Below are positions 62,193 through 64,000 of a DNA stretch of 64,000 nt, in pieces. A program made the position numbers and the translations under genes. The notes under the pieces were generated by a model. The model did not search any database. It was not told the origin of the DNA and worked only from the letters and a program-made list of their open reading frames with translations. The stretch is taken from positions 154,527-218,526 of the forward strand of contig QZLH01000041.1 in NCBI GenBank assembly GCA_003833135.1, read 5' to 3'. Each line of letters starts with the position of its first letter. Position 1 is the stretch's first letter. The stretch is from Oehlia diaphana (lineage: Eukaryota; Glomeromycota; Glomeromycetes; Glomerales; Glomeraceae).

Positions 62193-62692
62193 CAGTCAGA
62201 ACTCGATATAACGAACCCTCCGTTCAAGCTATCTTGGGTCGTTATATCGAATATTCGATAAATCAAATATTTCTATTATACCGATTGATATATTATAAAG
62301 TATAAAAACGGTATATCTAAAAAAGTATTATCAATATAAAGTCAAATTTTATCACCTTAAAATGTGCTTATAATCCCAATAGTTCAATACAATGTTATCA
62401 TACAGAAACTTATAAATAGATGCACCGAAATTGAGAATCGGTGATCTGCTGCGTTGAATAATGCCGGCCGAGACTAAGTTAATTCCGGCCGGAATTAGTA
62501 TGGGATCGGTTTATCGCGAATAAATAAGCATGACTGGTTTTATGATTAACTTCGTTATATGTAATATCGCGAAATTTATAATAAAGTCGGTATATAGTGA
62601 TATAATTGATTATAGATGGTTTTGGTTTAAGAAAAAAGTTCGTTATGGGCCAAAATCGGTTTATCCCGAATCGTTATATCGAGTTATGACTG
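62193..62692. mobile_element. Pogo/Tc1-mariner-like MITE
   Basis: CAGTCAGAACTCGATATAAC at the left (62193-62212) and GTTATATCGAGTTATGACTG at the right (62673-62692) are near-perfect inverted repeats, with TA on both sides. The CAGT..CTCGATATAACGA end type and TA target site are typical of pogo/Tigger-like elements. The 500-bp interior shows no transposase and contains the palindrome AATTCCGGCCGGAATT (62480-62495). The element is nested in hAT-like element 2. Confidence 0.75.
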
Positions 62693-63468
62693 TAATTAAA
62701 AACTGTACAGTATATAATTTAAACATAATANNNNNNNNNNNNNNNNNNNNNNNNNNNNNNNNNNNNNNNNNNNNNNNNNNNNNNNNNNNNNNNNNNNNNN
62801 NNNNNNNNNNNNNNNNNNNNNNNNNNNNNNNNNNNNNNNNNNNNNNNNNNNNNNNNNNNNNNNNNNNNNNNNNNNNNNNNNNNNNNNNNNNNNNNNNNNN
62901 NNNNNNNNNNNNNNNNNNNNNNNNNNNNNNNNNNNNNNNNNNNNNNNNNNNNNNNNNNNNNNNNNNNNNNNNNNNNNNNNNNNNNNNNNNNNNNNNNNNN
63001 NNNNNNNNNNNNNNNNNNNNNNNNNNNNNNNNNNNNNNNNNNNNNNNNNNNNNNNNNNNNNNNNNNNNNNNNNNNNNNNNNNNNNNNNNNNNNNNNNNNN
63101 NNNNNNNNNNNNNNNNNNNNNNNNNNNNNNNNNNNNNNNNNNNNNNNNNNNNNNNNNNNNNNNNNNNNNNNNNNNNNNNNNNNNNNNNNNNNNNNNNNNN
63201 NNNNNNNNNNNNNNNNNNNNNNNNNNNNNNNNNNAGTATGGGATCGGTTTATCGCGAATAAATAAGCATGACTGGTTTTATGATTAACTTCGTTATATGT
63301 AATATCGCGAAATTTATAATAAAGTCGGTATATAGTGATATAATTGATTATAGATGGTTTTGGTTTAAGAAAAAAGTTCGTTATGGGCCAAAATCGGTTT
63401 ATCCCGAATCGTTATATCGAGTTATGACTGTAATTAAAAACTGTACAGTATATAATTTAAACATAATA
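62497..63468 (+). repeat. Identical 234-bp direct repeat flanking the gap
   Basis: 62497-62730 and 63235-63468 show no difference by eye, in contrast to the diverged repeats elsewhere in this window. The first copy ends and the second begins exactly at the N boundaries. This is the usual signature of contig ends that share sequence but were not merged during scaffolding. Confidence 0.9.
62731..63234. other. Assembly gap (504 N)
   Basis: A run of undetermined bases. The 234 nt before it (62497-62730) and the 234 nt after it (63235-63468) are identical, so the two contigs probably overlap and the true gap is likely zero; an unresolved tandem duplication is the alternative. Confidence 0.95.
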
Positions 63469-63836
63469 AATGAAATTTTAGCAAATTAAATTTATTTTAT
63501 TTATTTTAAAGGTAGAAAAATACCCATAATTTTATATAGATCTCTTATGACCTATATATTTAATGTTTGATTTCTATCTAATATATATTGATACTTTATT
63601 TGCTAGGAATTTTGGTCTAAAATTTGGACAAAGATCTGCAGACCAGGTCCTAGAACCAGGTCTTTAAGTCCAGGAATTAGGACTTTACCATCCCTAGTGA
63701 TTCTCAATAATTTATTATCTATAAATAATTTATTATATATAAACAATTCTTTTCAAAGCATTTTCCTAAATGTTGAAACTGATTTTGAAATCAGGCCGCC
63801 CGGTCTATGATATAGAAAAGATATCCAAATTCGGAT

Positions 63837-63940
63837 AATTTAATGTTGCACAATTCCTAATATAGAAGCTTGCAATTTTGCGCTCGTTATTTTTTATATT
63901 TTTTTAATGCCAACGCTGGATAGGAATTCTATGATGAAGT
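63837..63940 (+). repeat. Dispersed repeat, copy 2
   Basis: Runs from GGATAATTTAATGTTGCAC to about GGATAGGAATTCTATGATGAA and matches 209-310 in the same orientation, with small indels (for example an extra AAG near 63867). In copy 1 it precedes the MFS transporter gene by about 400 nt. Whether a related gene follows beyond this window is unknown. Confidence 0.7.
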
Positions 63941-64000
63941 AAAATTTTATGAATATTTAAAATTTATTTTTAATAACCAATTAAATCAATAATTAAACAA

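Larger units (their letters stand above)
61876..63696. mobile_element. hAT-like non-autonomous element 2 (contains the assembly gap)
   Basis: TAGGGATGGTTAAGTC (61876-61891) is inverted at 63681-63696 with one mismatch. Both ends are flanked by the identical 8-bp duplication GTGATTCT (61868-61875 and 63697-63704). This is strong evidence for a hAT-superfamily insertion. Subterminal GTCCT/AGGAC words occur near both ends, as in element 1. The interior holds an imperfect repeat cluster, a nested pogo-like MITE and 504 unknown bases. No transposase frame is visible, although one could in principle hide in the gap. Confidence 0.85.

Noticed and set aside
62530..63261. Long open frame spanning the N gap
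   Set aside because: It is open only because unknown bases were translated as X; the real bases belong to the pogo-like MITE and the duplicated flank.

Overview
This is a nuclear fragment of a very AT-rich, intron-dense fungal genome. By hand I resolve about 99 spliceosomal introns in 11 genes; nearly all are 50-100 nt GT-AG introns. A TKL-type protein kinase fused to Sel1 repeats, two kinase-like genes with a Cys4 N-terminus, long transposon-rich spacers, and a compact block of ordinary housekeeping genes together suggest an arbuscular mycorrhizal fungus (Glomeromycotina, Rhizophagus-like). The species is inferred from gene-family flavour, not proved.

Layout. 1-2.7 kb: a seven-exon MFS drug:H+ antiporter-like transporter. 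2.7-27.5 kb is a repeat-rich accessory compartment. It holds a TKL kinase-Sel1 gene with an apparent frameshift (7.8-10.0 kb), a small Arg-rich protein (11.0 kb), a decayed spliced gene (13.6-14.3 kb), two related predicted pseudokinases (17.2 and 22.3 kb), and several inverted-repeat elements and MITE-like repeats. 27.5-55 kb is a gene-dense conserved compartment: VWA8-like three-AAA/VWA protein (36 exons, minus), pinin homologue (minus), PRO2 gamma-glutamyl phosphate reductase (plus), PEX1 (22 exons, minus), misato/DML1 (plus), an unknown 206-aa protein (minus), CMR1/WDR76-type WD40 protein (plus) and Vac7-like vacuolar protein (plus). Pinin/PRO2 and PEX1/DML1 are divergent pairs with roughly 200-nt shared promoters. 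55-64 kb is again accessory: a possible Crinkler-like relic, a 3.5-kb AT desert, two hAT-like non-autonomous elements with 8-bp target duplications, a nested foldback, a nested pogo-like MITE, and a 504-N gap flanked by an identical 234-bp sequence.

The conserved genes cover separate cell functions (proline synthesis, peroxisome import receptor recycling, splicing-associated pinin, mitochondrial AAA+ protein, mitochondrial morphology, DNA-damage-linked WD40 protein, vacuolar PI(3,5)P2 control) and do not form a pathway. The main oddities are the shared HRD Asp-to-Asn change in the two Cys4 kinases, two GCAAGT-type GC-AG introns in neighbouring genes, 15- and 18-nt microexons in the VWA8 gene, and the transposon complex around the assembly gap. 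I see no tRNA, rRNA or CRISPR array.
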